Origin: Pseudomonadota bacterium | GTDB lineage: Bacteria > Pseudomonadota > Gammaproteobacteria > Burkholderiales > Burkholderiaceae_B | DNA: 64,000 nucleotides | Direction of reading: 5' to 3' | NCBI GenBank assembly: GCA_023425645.1 | Contig: JAFACG010000045.1 | Location: 1-64,000 of the forward strand | In this document: positions 1 to 10,637 of the stretch, in pieces | Layout of the letters: each line of letters starts with the position of its first letter | Numbering within the stretch: position 1 is the stretch's first letter | The notes under the pieces: generated by a model | What the model saw: only the letters and a program-made list of their open reading frames with translations | The model's database searches: none | What the model was told of the DNA's origin: nothing | Program-made: the position numbers and the translations under genes

Positions 1-2
1 GC

Positions 3-1484
3 GCCAAGGCGGCTGCCGCTCCTGCCGCCGCCGCGCCCGCCCCGCAGGCCGCCAGCCACCAGGGCGGCTCGGACGACACCGTGGACGTGGTCGTGCTGGG
101 CGCAGGCCCCGGCGGCTACAACGCGGCCTTCCGCGCCGCGGACCTGGGCCTGAAGGTGGCCCTGATCGAGCGCTACGACACGCTGGGCGGGGTCTGCCTG
201 AACGTGGGCTGCATTCCCTCCAAGGCGCTGCTGCACACCGTGGCCGTCTACGAGGAAGCCAAGTCGCTGGCGACGCACGGCATCAAGTTCGGCGAAGCCG
301 AGATCGACATCGATGCGCTGCGCGACTACAAGAACAAGGTCATCGGCAAGTTGACCGGCGGCCTGGCCGGCATGGCCAAGGGCCGGAAAGTGCAGGTGGT
401 GGTCGGCAACGGCCAGTTCCTGGACCCGAACCACATCGAAGTGACCGCCAAGGACGGCGCCAGGAAAGTGATCAAGTTCGGTTCGGCCATCATCGCCGCG
501 GGCAGCCAGTCCGTGAAGCTGCCGTTCCTGCCCGATGATCCTCGCGTGGTGGATTCCACCGGCGCGCTGGAACTGAAGTTCGTCCCCAAGCGCATGCTGA
601 TCGTGGGCGGCGGCATCATCGGCCTGGAAATGGGCACGGTGTACTCGGCCCTGGGCGCGCGCCTGGACGTGGTGGAGATGCAGACGGGCCTGATGCCCGG
701 CGCGGACCGCGACGTGGTCAAGGTGTGGGAGAAGATGAACAAGCATCGCTTCGACCACATGATGCTGGAAACCCGCACCGTCAGCGCGGAAGCCCGCGAA
801 GACGGCATCTGGGTGACCTTCGAGGGCAAGAACGCCCCGGCCGAGCCGCAGCGCTACGACCTGGTCCTGCAGGCCGTGGGACGCTCGCCCAACGGCAAGA
901 AGATCGGCGCCGAGAAAGCGGGCGTGCAGGTCACCGACCGCGGCTTCATCGAAGTGGACAAGCAGCAGCGCACCAATGTGCCGCACATCTACGCCATCGG
1001 CGACATCGTGGGCCAGCCCATGCTGGCGCACAAGGCCGAACACGAGGCGCACGTGGCTGCCGAAGTCATCGCCGGCCAGAAGGCCTTCTTCGACGCCCGC
1101 GTGATTCCATCGGTGGCCTATACCGATCCGGAAATCGCCTGGGTGGGCCTGACCGAAGAGCAGGCCAAGAAAGACGGCATCAAGGTCGAGAAGGGCGTGT
1201 TCCCCTGGGCCGCCTCGGGTCGCGCGATCGCCAACAACCGCGACGAGGGCTTCACCAAGGTGCTGTTCGATGCCGAAACGCATCGCATCCTGGGCGGCGG
1301 CATCGTGGGCACCAACGCCGGCGAACTGATCGGCGAGCTGGTGCTGGCCATCGAGATGGGCGTGGATCCCGTGGATCTGGCCAAGTCCATCCATCCGCAT
1401 CCCACGTTGTGCGAGTCGGTCAGCAAGGCCGCCGCCGTGGCCGAAGGCACGTGCACGGACTTGCCTCCCGCGCGTCGCAAGTAA
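3..1484 (+). CDS. lpdA: Dihydrolipoyl dehydrogenase (E3), 5' end outside window
   Basis: Flavoprotein that reoxidises dihydrolipoamide with NAD+ in a 2-oxoacid dehydrogenase complex. The FAD motif (GAGPGGYNAA) follows position 81, the redox disulfide is in GGVCLNVGCIPSK, the NAD motif is GGGIIGLEMG, and the C-terminal catalytic His is in HPHPTLCES. The frame stays open to the left edge and codes an Ala/Pro-rich stretch (AKAAAAPAAAAPAPQAA). Such a stretch is typical of the linker after an N-terminal lipoyl domain. The GTG at 81 is therefore probably not the start, and the gene is cut by the window edge. In Bordetella relatives this lipoyl-bearing form closes the pyruvate dehydrogenase operon; that placement is inferred because the upstream genes are not visible. 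Confidence 0.93.
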   Translation, partial: AKAAAAPAAAAPAPQAASHQGGSDDTVDVVVLGAGPGGYNAAFRAADLGLKVALIERYDTLGGVCLNVGCIPSKALLHTVAVYEEAKSLATHGIKFGEAEIDIDALRDYKNKVIGKLTGGLAGMAKGRKVQVVVGNGQFLDPNHIEVTAKDGARKVIKFGSAIIAAGSQSVKLPFLPDDPRVVDSTGALELKFVPKRMLIVGGGIIGLEMGTVYSALGARLDVVEMQTGLMPGADRDVVKVWEKMNKHRFDHMMLETRTVSAEAREDGIWVTFEGKNAPAEPQRYDLVLQAVGRSPNGKKIGAEKAGVQVTDRGFIEVDKQQRTNVPHIYAIGDIVGQPMLAHKAEHEAHVAAEVIAGQKAFFDARVIPSVAYTDPEIAWVGLTEEQAKKDGIKVEKGVFPWAASGRAIANNRDEGFTKVLFDAETHRILGGGIVGTNAGELIGELVLAIEMGVDPVDLAKSIHPHPTLCESVSKAAAVAEGTCTDLPPARRK

Positions 1485-1522
1485 TACCCATGGGCGCCTT
1501 GCCTGCAAGGCGCACCGGGCGG

Positions 1523-1558
1523 ACGGCAGGTGCTATCATCAGCGCCTGCCGTTTTTTT
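1523..1558 (+). terminator. Rho-independent terminator after lpdA
   Basis: An 11-bp stem (ACGGCAGGTGC pairing with GCGCCTGCCGT, one G-T wobble) with an 8-nt loop is followed by seven T. A second perfect hairpin without a T-run (GCGCCTTG, loop CCTG, CAAGGCGC) lies just before it at 1494-1513. Together they should separate lpdA from folC. Confidence 0.8.
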
Positions 1559-1652
1559 ATCGCCGGGCCGCCCCCAAGATAAGAAACGCCCCTCGGGGGC
1601 GGCAAGCAGGCCGGGCCTGCGCGGCGTGGGGGCTTTTTATTTGGTATCTGCT

Positions 1653-3044
1653 ATGTCTAGTCCTATCCTGAGCGCCGGCTCCGCGCTGCCTGATTGGCTC
1701 TCCTACCTGGAAACCCTGCACCCCTCGGCCATCGACATGGGCCAGGCCCGCATCCGCGAAGTCGCCCAGAGGCTGGGCGTGCGCATCGACGGCGTGGTCA
1801 TCACGGTGGGCGGCACCAACGGCAAGGGCTCGACCTGCGCCATGCTGGAGGCCATCCTGCTGGCCGGAGGCTACAAGGTGGGCGTGTACGCCTCGCCGCA
1901 TCTGGTGCGCTACAACGAACGCATCCGCCTGAACGGCGAGCTGGCCTCGGACGAGCAGATCACCGCGCAGTTCGCGCGCATCGACGCCGCGCGCCAGGAC
2001 ATCACCCTGACGTACTTCGAGTTCTCCACGCTGGCCGCCCTGTTGTTGTTCCAGGAACAGGGCGTGGACGCGGCCGTGCTGGAAGTCGGCTTGGGCGGGC
2101 GCCTGGACGCGGTGAACATCATCGATTCGGATTGCGCCGTCATCACCAGCGTGGACATAGACCACGCCGAGTATCTGGGCGACACCCGGGAAAAGATCGG
2201 CTGGGAGAAGGCCCATATCTTCCGTCCCGGCTGCCCGGCCATCTGCGCCGACCCCGTGCCGCCGCAGACGCTCATAGACTACGCCCGGGAGATCGGCGCG
2301 GACCTGTGGCTGTTCGGCAAGGATTTCAATTATTCCGGCGACCGCCAGCAATGGGCCTATGGCGGACGCGGGCAACGGCGGGCGGGCCTGGCGTACCCGG
2401 CGCTGCGCGGCGCGAACCAGTTACTGAATGCGTCGGCCGCCCTGGCGGCGCTGGAGGCCTTGCGCCCGCGTCTGGCCGTTCCGGCGCAGGCCGTGCGCGA
2501 AGGCCTGCTGCGCGCCAATGTGCCGGGCCGTTTCCAGATCCAGCCCGGCGTGCCCTGCGTGATCTTCGATGTGGCCCACAACCCGCATGCCGCGGCCGCC
2601 CTTGCGCAGAACCTGGACAATATGCCGCCGTACGCCAAGACGATCGCCGTGCTGGGCATGTACAAGGACAAGGATGTGGACGGAGTCGTCGCCCGGCTCG
2701 CCGGACGCATAGACCACTGGTTGTGCGCCGGGCTTGAGGGCCCGCGCGGCCTGAGCGGCGAGGAGCTGGCCGGGCACGTGCGCCAGGTGCTGGCGGCGCA
2801 TCCGCGCCAGCCCGAGGTGCTCGACCCGGCGCAGGAAGATGCCGGCCATCGTCCCGGCGTGCGGCCGGCCGCGCGCAATCCTGTCGCAAAGCCGCCGGCC
2901 GTCGTATCCAGTTACAACAGTCCCGCCCAGGCCTATGAGGCGGCTCGAAAAGAGGCGGGCGACAATGATAGAATTGTAGTGTTTGGCTCGTTTGCAACAG
3001 TAGGCCCGATACTTGAGGCCGCAAACGGTCGCTCATCCTCCTGA
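1653..3044 (+). CDS. folC: Bifunctional dihydrofolate / folylpolyglutamate synthase
   Basis: Mur-ligase-like cytosolic enzyme that joins glutamate to dihydropteroate and then extends the polyglutamate tail of folates. The ATP loop GGTNGKGST is at residues 53-61, and DVAHNPHAA, a conserved C-domain motif, is near residue 305. The start ATG at 1653 gives MSSPILSAGS and 463 residues, normal for the family. The frame continues upstream to 1530, but that part runs through the terminator and reads as low-complexity sequence. It heads the cluster folC-dedD-cvpA-purF, the same order as in E. coli except that accD is not upstream. The segment around residues 395-415 (AGHRPGVRPAARNP) is less conserved-looking. 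Confidence 0.93.
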   Translation: MSSPILSAGSALPDWLSYLETLHPSAIDMGQARIREVAQRLGVRIDGVVITVGGTNGKGSTCAMLEAILLAGGYKVGVYASPHLVRYNERIRLNGELASDEQITAQFARIDAARQDITLTYFEFSTLAALLLFQEQGVDAAVLEVGLGGRLDAVNIIDSDCAVITSVDIDHAEYLGDTREKIGWEKAHIFRPGCPAICADPVPPQTLIDYAREIGADLWLFGKDFNYSGDRQQWAYGGRGQRRAGLAYPALRGANQLLNASAALAALEALRPRLAVPAQAVREGLLRANVPGRFQIQPGVPCVIFDVAHNPHAAAALAQNLDNMPPYAKTIAVLGMYKDKDVDGVVARLAGRIDHWLCAGLEGPRGLSGEELAGHVRQVLAAHPRQPEVLDPAQEDAGHRPGVRPAARNPVAKPPAVVSSYNSPAQAYEAARKEAGDNDRIVVFGSFATVGPILEAANGRSSS

Positions 3045-3082
3045 TCGTCCGCAAGGCAGTTCACTACATAGGTCTAGGGTTC

Positions 3083-3934
3083 ATGGGTTTTTTCTCACGC
3101 AACGATGCTTCCTCGTCGTCGGGTCGCCGTGGAGCGGCCTCCAGTGATTCGCAACTGTCGGAGCTGCGCAGCCGGGCACGCCGCCGCCTGATCGGGGCCC
3201 TGGCGCTGGTGCTGGCCGTGGTGGTGATCGTGCCCATGCTGACCGTGGACAAGACCGCCCCCGAACCCGAACAGTCGCTGGCCATGGGCCCGCTGGGCCA
3301 GACCGCAGCGCCCACGCAGCCCGCGCGTCCCGGCGAACTGATCGTGGAAGAGGGCGGCCAGGCGCCTGCGGTGGTGCAGCCCGAACCCCCCCTGCTTGCC
3401 GACTCCGGCGCCAGCGGCACGGTGGAGACGGTGCAGGATCCCGGCCTGGGCGCTGATCCGGCCCATGTCACGCCGCCGGCCGAACCGCCGCGCCCCGAAA
3501 CGGCCCGCACGGAGCCGCCCAAGCCCGCTGAGAAACCCAAGCCAGCCGAAAAGCCCAAGCCCGCTGCCCCGCCTGCCGGCCAGGCCAGCGGCGGCAAGCG
3601 CACCGATGACGGCTCCTATGCCCTGGCGCTGCTTGAAGGGCGCGTGCCGGACGGTCCGGCGCCCGCGCCCCGCACTCCGTCCAAGCCCGCTGCGCAACAG
3701 GGCAACTTCATCCTGCAGATCGTCGCCTATTCGAACGAAAATGACGCCCGCTCGCGCCGCGACCAGCTGGTGTCGGCCGGCGTCACCAATGCCTATGTGG
3801 AAACCGCCCAGTCCGGCGGCAAGTCCACCTACCGTCTGCGCGTGGGGCCGTTTCCCACCCGCGAGGCCGCTCAGGCCGCCCAGACCCGCTTGCGGTCCCT
3901 GGGCTACGAGAACAGCTTCATCTCGGCTAAGTGA
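3083..3934 (+). CDS. dedD: SPOR-domain inner-membrane protein (DedD-like)
   Basis: 283-residue bitopic membrane protein. It has a short cytoplasmic part, one transmembrane helix at about 36-53, a long Pro/Ala/Lys-rich periplasmic linker with repeated KPAEKPK units (about residues 145-170), and a C-terminal SPOR domain from about residue 206 (GNFILQIVAYSNENDARSRR). SPOR domains bind denuded septal peptidoglycan, so a septum-located role in cell division is expected. The position between folC and cvpA matches dedD of E. coli. Its stop overlaps the cvpA start by 4 bases, indicating translational coupling. Confidence 0.85.
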   Translation: MGFFSRNDASSSSGRRGAASSDSQLSELRSRARRRLIGALALVLAVVVIVPMLTVDKTAPEPEQSLAMGPLGQTAAPTQPARPGELIVEEGGQAPAVVQPEPPLLADSGASGTVETVQDPGLGADPAHVTPPAEPPRPETARTEPPKPAEKPKPAEKPKPAAPPAGQASGGKRTDDGSYALALLEGRVPDGPAPAPRTPSKPAAQQGNFILQIVAYSNENDARSRRDQLVSAGVTNAYVETAQSGGKSTYRLRVGPFPTREAAQAAQTRLRSLGYENSFISAK

Positions 3935-4419
3935 CCAGCTTCGACTATATCGTCCTTGCCGTCATCGGCGTGTCGGGCCTGCTGGGCCTGATACGCGGAT
4001 TGATCAAGGAAGTGCTTTCCCTGACCGCCTACCTGCTGGCCTTCATGGCCGCCATCTGGTGGGGTCCGCGCACATCAGGCTGGATACAGGTCTGGATAGA
4101 AAACGGCTTATTGCGTACCGCCCTGGCGTACGGAGCCGTTTTTTTTGTGGTGCTGCTGCTGATCGGGCTGCTGAACATGCTGCTGGCCAGCCTGATCGAG
4201 CAAACGGGGCTGACGCCTGCCGACCATGGCCTGGGCGGCCTGTTCGGCGTGGCCCGGGGCGTGCTGCTGGTGCTGATCCTGGTCATTCTGGCCGGGCACA
4301 CCGAGCTGCCCAAGGAGCCCTGGTGGGAGCAGGCCAAGCTAGCCGACCCGGCCATACGGGCGGTCCAATCCATCAAGGCCATGCTGCCGCCGTCCTTGGC
4401 AGAATGGCTGCCTTATTGA
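3931..4419 (+). CDS. cvpA: CvpA family membrane protein
   Basis: 162-residue integral membrane protein with about four hydrophobic segments, starting MTSFDYIVLAVIGVSGLLG, a typical CvpA N-terminus. CvpA is needed for colicin V production in E. coli and affects envelope homeostasis; its molecular role is not settled. The start is GTG at 3931, overlapping the dedD stop (GTGA). It lies 23 bases before purF, the classic cvpA-purF arrangement. Confidence 0.9.
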   Translation: MTSFDYIVLAVIGVSGLLGLIRGLIKEVLSLTAYLLAFMAAIWWGPRTSGWIQVWIENGLLRTALAYGAVFFVVLLLIGLLNMLLASLIEQTGLTPADHGLGGLFGVARGVLLVLILVILAGHTELPKEPWWEQAKLADPAIRAVQSIKAMLPPSLAEWLPY

Positions 4420-4442
4420 GAACACACTAACGGGAACCAATC

Positions 4443-5927
<1,485 letters not shown>

Positions 5928-5950
5928 TGATCACAGCCCCTTGTTGTTCG

Positions 5951-5977
5951 AACCCCGCTCCTTGAGCGGGGTTTTTT
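5951..5977 (+). terminator. Rho-independent terminator after purF
   Basis: A perfect 10-bp stem (AACCCCGCTC with GAGCGGGGTT) around a CTT loop ends in six T. It lies between convergent purF and dsbB. The minus-strand side lacks a good T-run, so it mainly serves purF. Confidence 0.9.
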
Positions 5978-6013
5978 CATGGCGCCGGCTGGTGAGGAAA
6001 GAAGCTTGCCGGA

Positions 6014-6511
6014 TTAAGGGCGGCGCCGCAGCAGCGCCATCAGCAGGCCCAGCCCCAGGATGACGAACAGCGCCAGGCTCCAGAGGGCGTACTCGATGCC
6101 GAACAGCTCGACCCGGGCGTCCATGCACGAGGCGTAGATGCCGAACAGCGAGGGTACGGCGCTTTCCAGTCCCGACTGGGTGATGAAGCGGTCGGCGAAG
6201 GTCTGGTCGCAAGAAAACAGGTGCTGGGCCACCGTGTATTGGTACCAGGCCGCCAGCATGCCGCTGGCGGCGCCCGCCAGGGCCAGCACGCCGGCCGCGC
6301 GCGAGGCGCCTTCGCGTCCGCCCTGGCGCAGCAGCGCGGCAGCCAGGCTGGCCACGCCCAGGGCGAGGTAGATCAGGCGCTGCAGCACGCACCAGGCGCA
6401 GGGCGGCATGCTGAATACGTGCTGGGACACCAGGGCGGCGCCCACGGCCAGGAAGGAGAGGGCGCTGATCAGGTAGTAGGGCAGGGCGGAGCGGTTCGAG
6501 TTGGCAGCCAT
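6014..6511 (-). CDS. dsbB: Disulfide bond formation protein B
   Basis: Inner-membrane quinone reductase that reoxidises periplasmic DsbA. It has four predicted membrane helices. The first redox pair is C38/C41 in PPCAWCVLQR and the second periplasmic pair is C101 and C129. The 165-residue length fits the family. It starts 7 bases after the marC stop on the minus strand, so the two are probably co-transcribed; dsbA is not in the window. Confidence 0.93.
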   Translation of the reverse strand: MAANSNRSALPYYLISALSFLAVGAALVSQHVFSMPPCAWCVLQRLIYLALGVASLAAALLRQGGREGASRAAGVLALAGAASGMLAAWYQYTVAQHLFSCDQTFADRFITQSGLESAVPSLFGIYASCMDARVELFGIEYALWSLALFVILGLGLLMALLRRRP

Positions 6512-6517
6512 GGCGAA

Positions 6518-7231
6518 TCAGGACGACGTCGTGGAGTGGAAGGTAGATGCTTCGTGCAACAAACCCAGGAAAAGTTCATGGAAACCGGCCCAGGCGATCT
6601 GCACGCCCAGGCACAGCAGGATGAAGGCGGACAGGCGCATGACCACGGCGGTGCCGTTCTTGCCCAGCTTGTAGAGGAACTGCGAGGCAAAGCGCAGGCA
6701 CAGGTACACCACGAAGCCGGCGACGGCGATGGCCGGCACGGCGCCCGCCAGCTTGCCGGCCGTGCCGGCGACGGTATTGTCGTGCAGGGTGGCTCCCACG
6801 GTCAGGGCGGCGGAGATCGAACCGGGGCCGCAGATCATGGGGAAGGTCAGGGGATAGAAAGCCTTGGAGCGTATCTGTTCCCAGGAATAGGATTCGGCCA
6901 TGTTCTGGGCATGCGCCGCATCGAAGTCCGAGGCGTTGACCAGGCGCCAGGCCGTGGCGATCACCAGCAGCCCGCCGCCCACCCGGATGATGGGCAGGGA
7001 GATGCCGAAGAAGTTCAGGACGATGTTGCCGGCCACGGTGGCGATGGCCAGCATGACGAAGATGTTGATCGAGACCTTCTGGGCCAGGCGGGCGCGGTCC
7101 GGCGTGCTGGCGCCCTCGGTCAGGGTCAGGAAGATGGGGGCCGCGGCCGGCGGGTTGAGCATGGGCAGCAGGGTTGCCAGCGCGAACAGGAAGCTGCGGC
7201 TGAGATCGGCCAGGAAGGCGGGGAATTCCAT
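6518..7231 (-). CDS. MarC family integral membrane protein
   Basis: 237-residue protein with about six hydrophobic helices and the MarC/UPF0056 pattern (ATLLPMLNPPAAAPIFL near the N-terminus, MICGPGSISAALTVG in the middle). MarC proteins are inner-membrane proteins of unknown function; an early link to multiple antibiotic resistance in E. coli was not upheld. It lies between glnD and dsbB on the same strand with short gaps, so it could be read from the map-glnD transcript. Confidence 0.85.
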   Translation of the reverse strand: MEFPAFLADLSRSFLFALATLLPMLNPPAAAPIFLTLTEGASTPDRARLAQKVSINIFVMLAIATVAGNIVLNFFGISLPIIRVGGGLLVIATAWRLVNASDFDAAHAQNMAESYSWEQIRSKAFYPLTFPMICGPGSISAALTVGATLHDNTVAGTAGKLAGAVPAIAVAGFVVYLCLRFASQFLYKLGKNGTAVVMRLSAFILLCLGVQIAWAGFHELFLGLLHEASTFHSTTSS

Positions 7232-7246
7232 TGGTGTGAGCGGACC

Positions 7247-9832
7247 CTAATTTGAGGCGGGTTGTTGGGACAGGGCCAGGCGCACATCGCGTTCGAAGCG
7301 CAGCTGGTTGCGGTTCTGTTCCAGGGCGGGCCCGGCGAGCACGAACACGTCTTCCACCCGATCGCCCAGCGTCATGACCTTGGCGGAGCGCAGGGTGACA
7401 TCGTGCCGCTCGAAGACCTGGGCGAGACTGTACAACAAACCGCGCCGGTCCGTGGCGGTCAGCGTCAGGATCCAGTCCTCGCCCTTGTCGTCGGGGCGCA
7501 GGTCCACGGCAGGCTGGATCGGGAACACGCGCGCCCGTCGCGAACGGAAATCCCGGTAGTGGGACGGCGCCGGCCCCGCCTGCTCCTGCCCCTGCTGCAG
7601 GGCCAGGCTGAGCTCGGACTCGATGAGCAGCGGATCGCGTCGCGCCGCATGCTCGTAGGCCGGCAGCATGACGATGAAGCTGTCCAGGGCCCAGCCATGC
7701 CGCGTGGTGTAGATGCGGGCGTCCTGGATGCTCATGGCCTGGCTGTCGAAATAGCGTGAGATGCGCAGGAACAGGCCTTCCGAATCGGGCGTGTAGACCA
7801 GCACCTGGATGGCGTCGGTCTGGCCGGCCACGCGGATGCGCACGATGGGCTGCGGGCTGTGTGATTGATGGTAGAGCTGGATCGTGTGCCAGGCGATCTC
7901 GCCGGCGTCGTGACGCAGGAAATAATGGTCGTCCAGCCATTGCCAGAACTGCTCGCGGGCCTCGTCCAGCAGCCCCGCCAGGCGGATCTCGCCGGCGGCG
8001 TCGCGCTTGCGCTGCTCCAGCACGGACAGGCCGTCGCTGGCCTGGCCGCCCAGCGCGGCCAGCGTCAGGCGATACAGGTCCTCCAGCAGCTTGCCCTTCC
8101 AGGAATTCCACACCGTGGGGCTGGTGGCGCGGATGTCGGCCACGGTCAGCAGATACAGCGCGGTCAGGCGGCGCTCCGTGCCCACGGCGCGCAGGAACTG
8201 GAAGATGACCTGCGGGTCGCTCAAATCCTTTTTCTGGGCCACCTGCGACATGGTCAGGTGGTCCCGCACCAGGAAGACCACCAGCTCCGTGTCAGTGGGG
8301 TTCAGGCCGTGGTCCTGGCAGAAAGCCAGGGCGTCCTGGGCGCCCAGTTCCGAATGATTGCCGCCGCGCCCCTTGGCGATGTCATGGAACAGGGCGGCGA
8401 TGTACAGCAGCCAGTGGCGCTCGAAGCCGCTCATCAGCTGGCTGGCCATGGACAGCTCCTCGCTGTGCTCGGCCATGGTGAAGCGGCGCAGGTTGCGGAT
8501 CACCTTCAACGTGTGTTCGTCCACGGTGTAGGCATGGAACAGGTCGTGCTGCATCTGGCCCACGATGCGCCGGAACACGGGCAGGTAGCGGGGCAGCAGG
8601 TTCAGCAGGTTCATCAGGCGCAGGGTGTGCACGATGCCGCGCGGCTGCTGCAGGATCTGCAGGAACAGGCGCCGGTTGCGCGGCTCGGCGCGAAAGTCCG
8701 CATCGATCAGGCGGCGCGCGTGCCAGAGCGCGCGCAGCGTGCCCGCTTTCAGGCCGTGCAGGTCGGCGCGCGACTGCAGGTGCAGCATGGCCACGAACAT
8801 CAGGGAGGGATCGCGCTGGAAGCCGTCGGGGCGGCGCAGCTCCAGTTGGCCATGGTGGACCTGGAAGTCGTCGTCCAGCATGTGGGCCGGCTGGTCGGGC
8901 TGGGGAAACAGGCGCTCCTCGATGCTTTGCATCAGGATCAGGTTGAGCTGGCTGACGACCTTGGCCGCCCAGTAGTAGCGCTGCATCAGCAGTTCGCTGG
9001 CGCGCCGCGTGGCGGTGGGCTGGAAACCGTAGATTTCGGCCAGGCGCGGCTGCAGGTCGAACAGCAGGCGGTCCTCGGCGCGGCCGGTCAGCAGGTGCAG
9101 TTCGATGCGCAGGCGCTTGAAAGCCTGGTCCACGCGGCTCAGGGCGCGCAGCTCGGCCTGGGTCAGCAGCCCCGAGCGGGCGATGTCGCGCCAGGTGCGC
9201 CCCAGGCCGGCGGCGCGCGCCATCCACAGCAGCACCTGCAGGTCGCGCAGGGCTCCGGGCGATTCCTTGCAGTTGGGCTCCAGCGCATAGGGCGTATCCT
9301 GCAGGCGGGCGTGGCGCTGCTGCTGTTCGGCCTGTTTGGCCAGGAAGAAGGCGCGCGGATCCAGCTGGCTCTGCAATTGGCGCTGCACGTGGCGCAGCAG
9401 CAGGCGCGAGCCGGCCAGCCAGCGGCTCTCCAGCAGCGCGGTTTCCGTGGTGATGTCCTGCGCGGCCTGTTCCAGGCATTGCTGCGGCGTGACCACGGCA
9501 TGGCTGGGGGCCAGGCCGATGTCCCACATGGCGGCCAGCAGGGCCTCGATGCGGGCAATGTCCCGGGCGTCGGGAGGGCGCTGCAGCAGGATCAGCAGAT
9601 CCACGTCGGAGTGGGGGTAGAGCTCTCCGCGGCCGTAGCCGCCCAGCGCGGCCAGGCAGGCCTGTTCGGGCAGAGGATGAAGGGCGAGCAGTTCACGCAG
9701 GCCCTGGTCGCAGATGCGGCGCAGGGCCTTGAGCAGCACGTCGGGCTGCAGGTGTTGCCGATAGCGCCGGCAGGCGTTGGCCCGGCGGCGGGCGATCGTG
9801 TCGCGCAGCGAGGCCAGGGCCGGGCCGGGCAT
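7247..9832 (-). CDS. glnD: [Protein-PII] uridylyltransferase / uridylyl-removing enzyme
   Basis: Nitrogen sensor that uridylylates PII proteins when glutamine is low and removes UMP when glutamine is high. The nucleotidyltransferase motif GGYGRGELYPHSDVDLL is at residues 64-80. The HD domain for UMP removal contains LFHDIAKGRGGNH, and two C-terminal ACT domains (the last near QVFERHDVTLRSAKV) sense glutamine. The 861-residue length is standard. It lies 4 bases downstream of map, the common map-glnD pairing. Confidence 0.96.
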   Translation of the reverse strand: MPGPALASLRDTIARRRANACRRYRQHLQPDVLLKALRRICDQGLRELLALHPLPEQACLAALGGYGRGELYPHSDVDLLILLQRPPDARDIARIEALLAAMWDIGLAPSHAVVTPQQCLEQAAQDITTETALLESRWLAGSRLLLRHVQRQLQSQLDPRAFFLAKQAEQQQRHARLQDTPYALEPNCKESPGALRDLQVLLWMARAAGLGRTWRDIARSGLLTQAELRALSRVDQAFKRLRIELHLLTGRAEDRLLFDLQPRLAEIYGFQPTATRRASELLMQRYYWAAKVVSQLNLILMQSIEERLFPQPDQPAHMLDDDFQVHHGQLELRRPDGFQRDPSLMFVAMLHLQSRADLHGLKAGTLRALWHARRLIDADFRAEPRNRRLFLQILQQPRGIVHTLRLMNLLNLLPRYLPVFRRIVGQMQHDLFHAYTVDEHTLKVIRNLRRFTMAEHSEELSMASQLMSGFERHWLLYIAALFHDIAKGRGGNHSELGAQDALAFCQDHGLNPTDTELVVFLVRDHLTMSQVAQKKDLSDPQVIFQFLRAVGTERRLTALYLLTVADIRATSPTVWNSWKGKLLEDLYRLTLAALGGQASDGLSVLEQRKRDAAGEIRLAGLLDEAREQFWQWLDDHYFLRHDAGEIAWHTIQLYHQSHSPQPIVRIRVAGQTDAIQVLVYTPDSEGLFLRISRYFDSQAMSIQDARIYTTRHGWALDSFIVMLPAYEHAARRDPLLIESELSLALQQGQEQAGPAPSHYRDFRSRRARVFPIQPAVDLRPDDKGEDWILTLTATDRRGLLYSLAQVFERHDVTLRSAKVMTLGDRVEDVFVLAGPALEQNRNQLRFERDVRLALSQQPASN

Positions 9833-9836
9833 GGGA

Positions 9837-10637
9837 TCAGTCCTTGATGAAGGCCGGCGGCGCGGGCATGCCGGGCGAGACGGTCAGCACTTCGTAGCCG
9901 GTGTCGGTGACCAGAACGGCGTGCTCCCACTGCGCCGACAGGCTGTGGTCGCGGGTCACCACGGTCCATTGGTCCGCCAGGGTGCGCAGCTCGCGGCGGC
10001 CGGCGTTGATCATGGGTTCGATGGTGAAGATCATGCCGGCCTCCAGCTTGATGCCGGTGCCGGGCTTGCCGTAGTGCAGCACTTGCGGATCCTGGTGGAA
10101 CTTGCGGCCCACGCCGTGCCCGCAGTATTCGCGCACCACCGAGAAGCCCTGGCTTTCGGCGTGCTTCTGGATGGCGTGGCCGATGTCGCCCAGCGTGGCG
10201 CCCGGCTTGACCTGGTCTATGCCCAGCCACATGCATTCGTAGGTGGTTTCGGTCAGGCGGCGGGCCAGGATGCTGGGTTCGCCAATATAGAACATGCGGC
10301 TGGTGTCCCCGAACCAGCCGTCCTGGATGATGGTCACGTCGATGTTCAGGATGTCGCCGTTCTTGAGGACCTTGTCGCCGGGAATGCCATGGCAGATGAC
10401 GTGGTTCACGGAGGTGCAGATGGAACCGGGGAAGGGCGGGTAGCCGGGCGGCGCGTAACCGACGGTGGCGGACTTCACCTGCAGTTCGTTGATGCGTTCC
10501 ATGCACAGTCTGTCCAGTTCGGCGGTGGTGACGCCGGCTTTGACAAAGGGGGTCAGGTAGTCGAGGATCGAAGCTGCCGTCCGGCAGGCTGCCCGCATTT
10601 TGTCGAGGTCGGAAGGGTCTGTGACGAGAATACTCAT
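9837..10637 (-). CDS. map: Methionine aminopeptidase type I
   Basis: Removes the initiator Met from nascent proteins. Metal-binding residues lie in NIDVTIIQDGWFGDTSRMF (two Asp), GHGVGRKFH (His), FTIEPMIN (Glu) and WEHAVLV (Glu). The start chosen is ATG at 10637 (MSILVTDPSD), giving 266 residues. The frame extends 33 codons further up, but that part overlaps the promoter and is not family-like. It is divergent from rpsB, as in many proteobacteria, and heads the map-glnD operon. Confidence 0.95.
   Translation of the reverse strand: MSILVTDPSDLDKMRAACRTAASILDYLTPFVKAGVTTAELDRLCMERINELQVKSATVGYAPPGYPPFPGSICTSVNHVICHGIPGDKVLKNGDILNIDVTIIQDGWFGDTSRMFYIGEPSILARRLTETTYECMWLGIDQVKPGATLGDIGHAIQKHAESQGFSVVREYCGHGVGRKFHQDPQVLHYGKPGTGIKLEAGMIFTIEPMINAGRRELRTLADQWTVVTRDHSLSAQWEHAVLVTDTGYEVLTVSPGMPAPPAFIKD

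Noticed and set aside
7865..9847. 660-codon plus-strand frame opposite glnD
   Set aside because: Gln/His/Ala-rich antisense reading; glnD has all catalytic motifs on the other strand.
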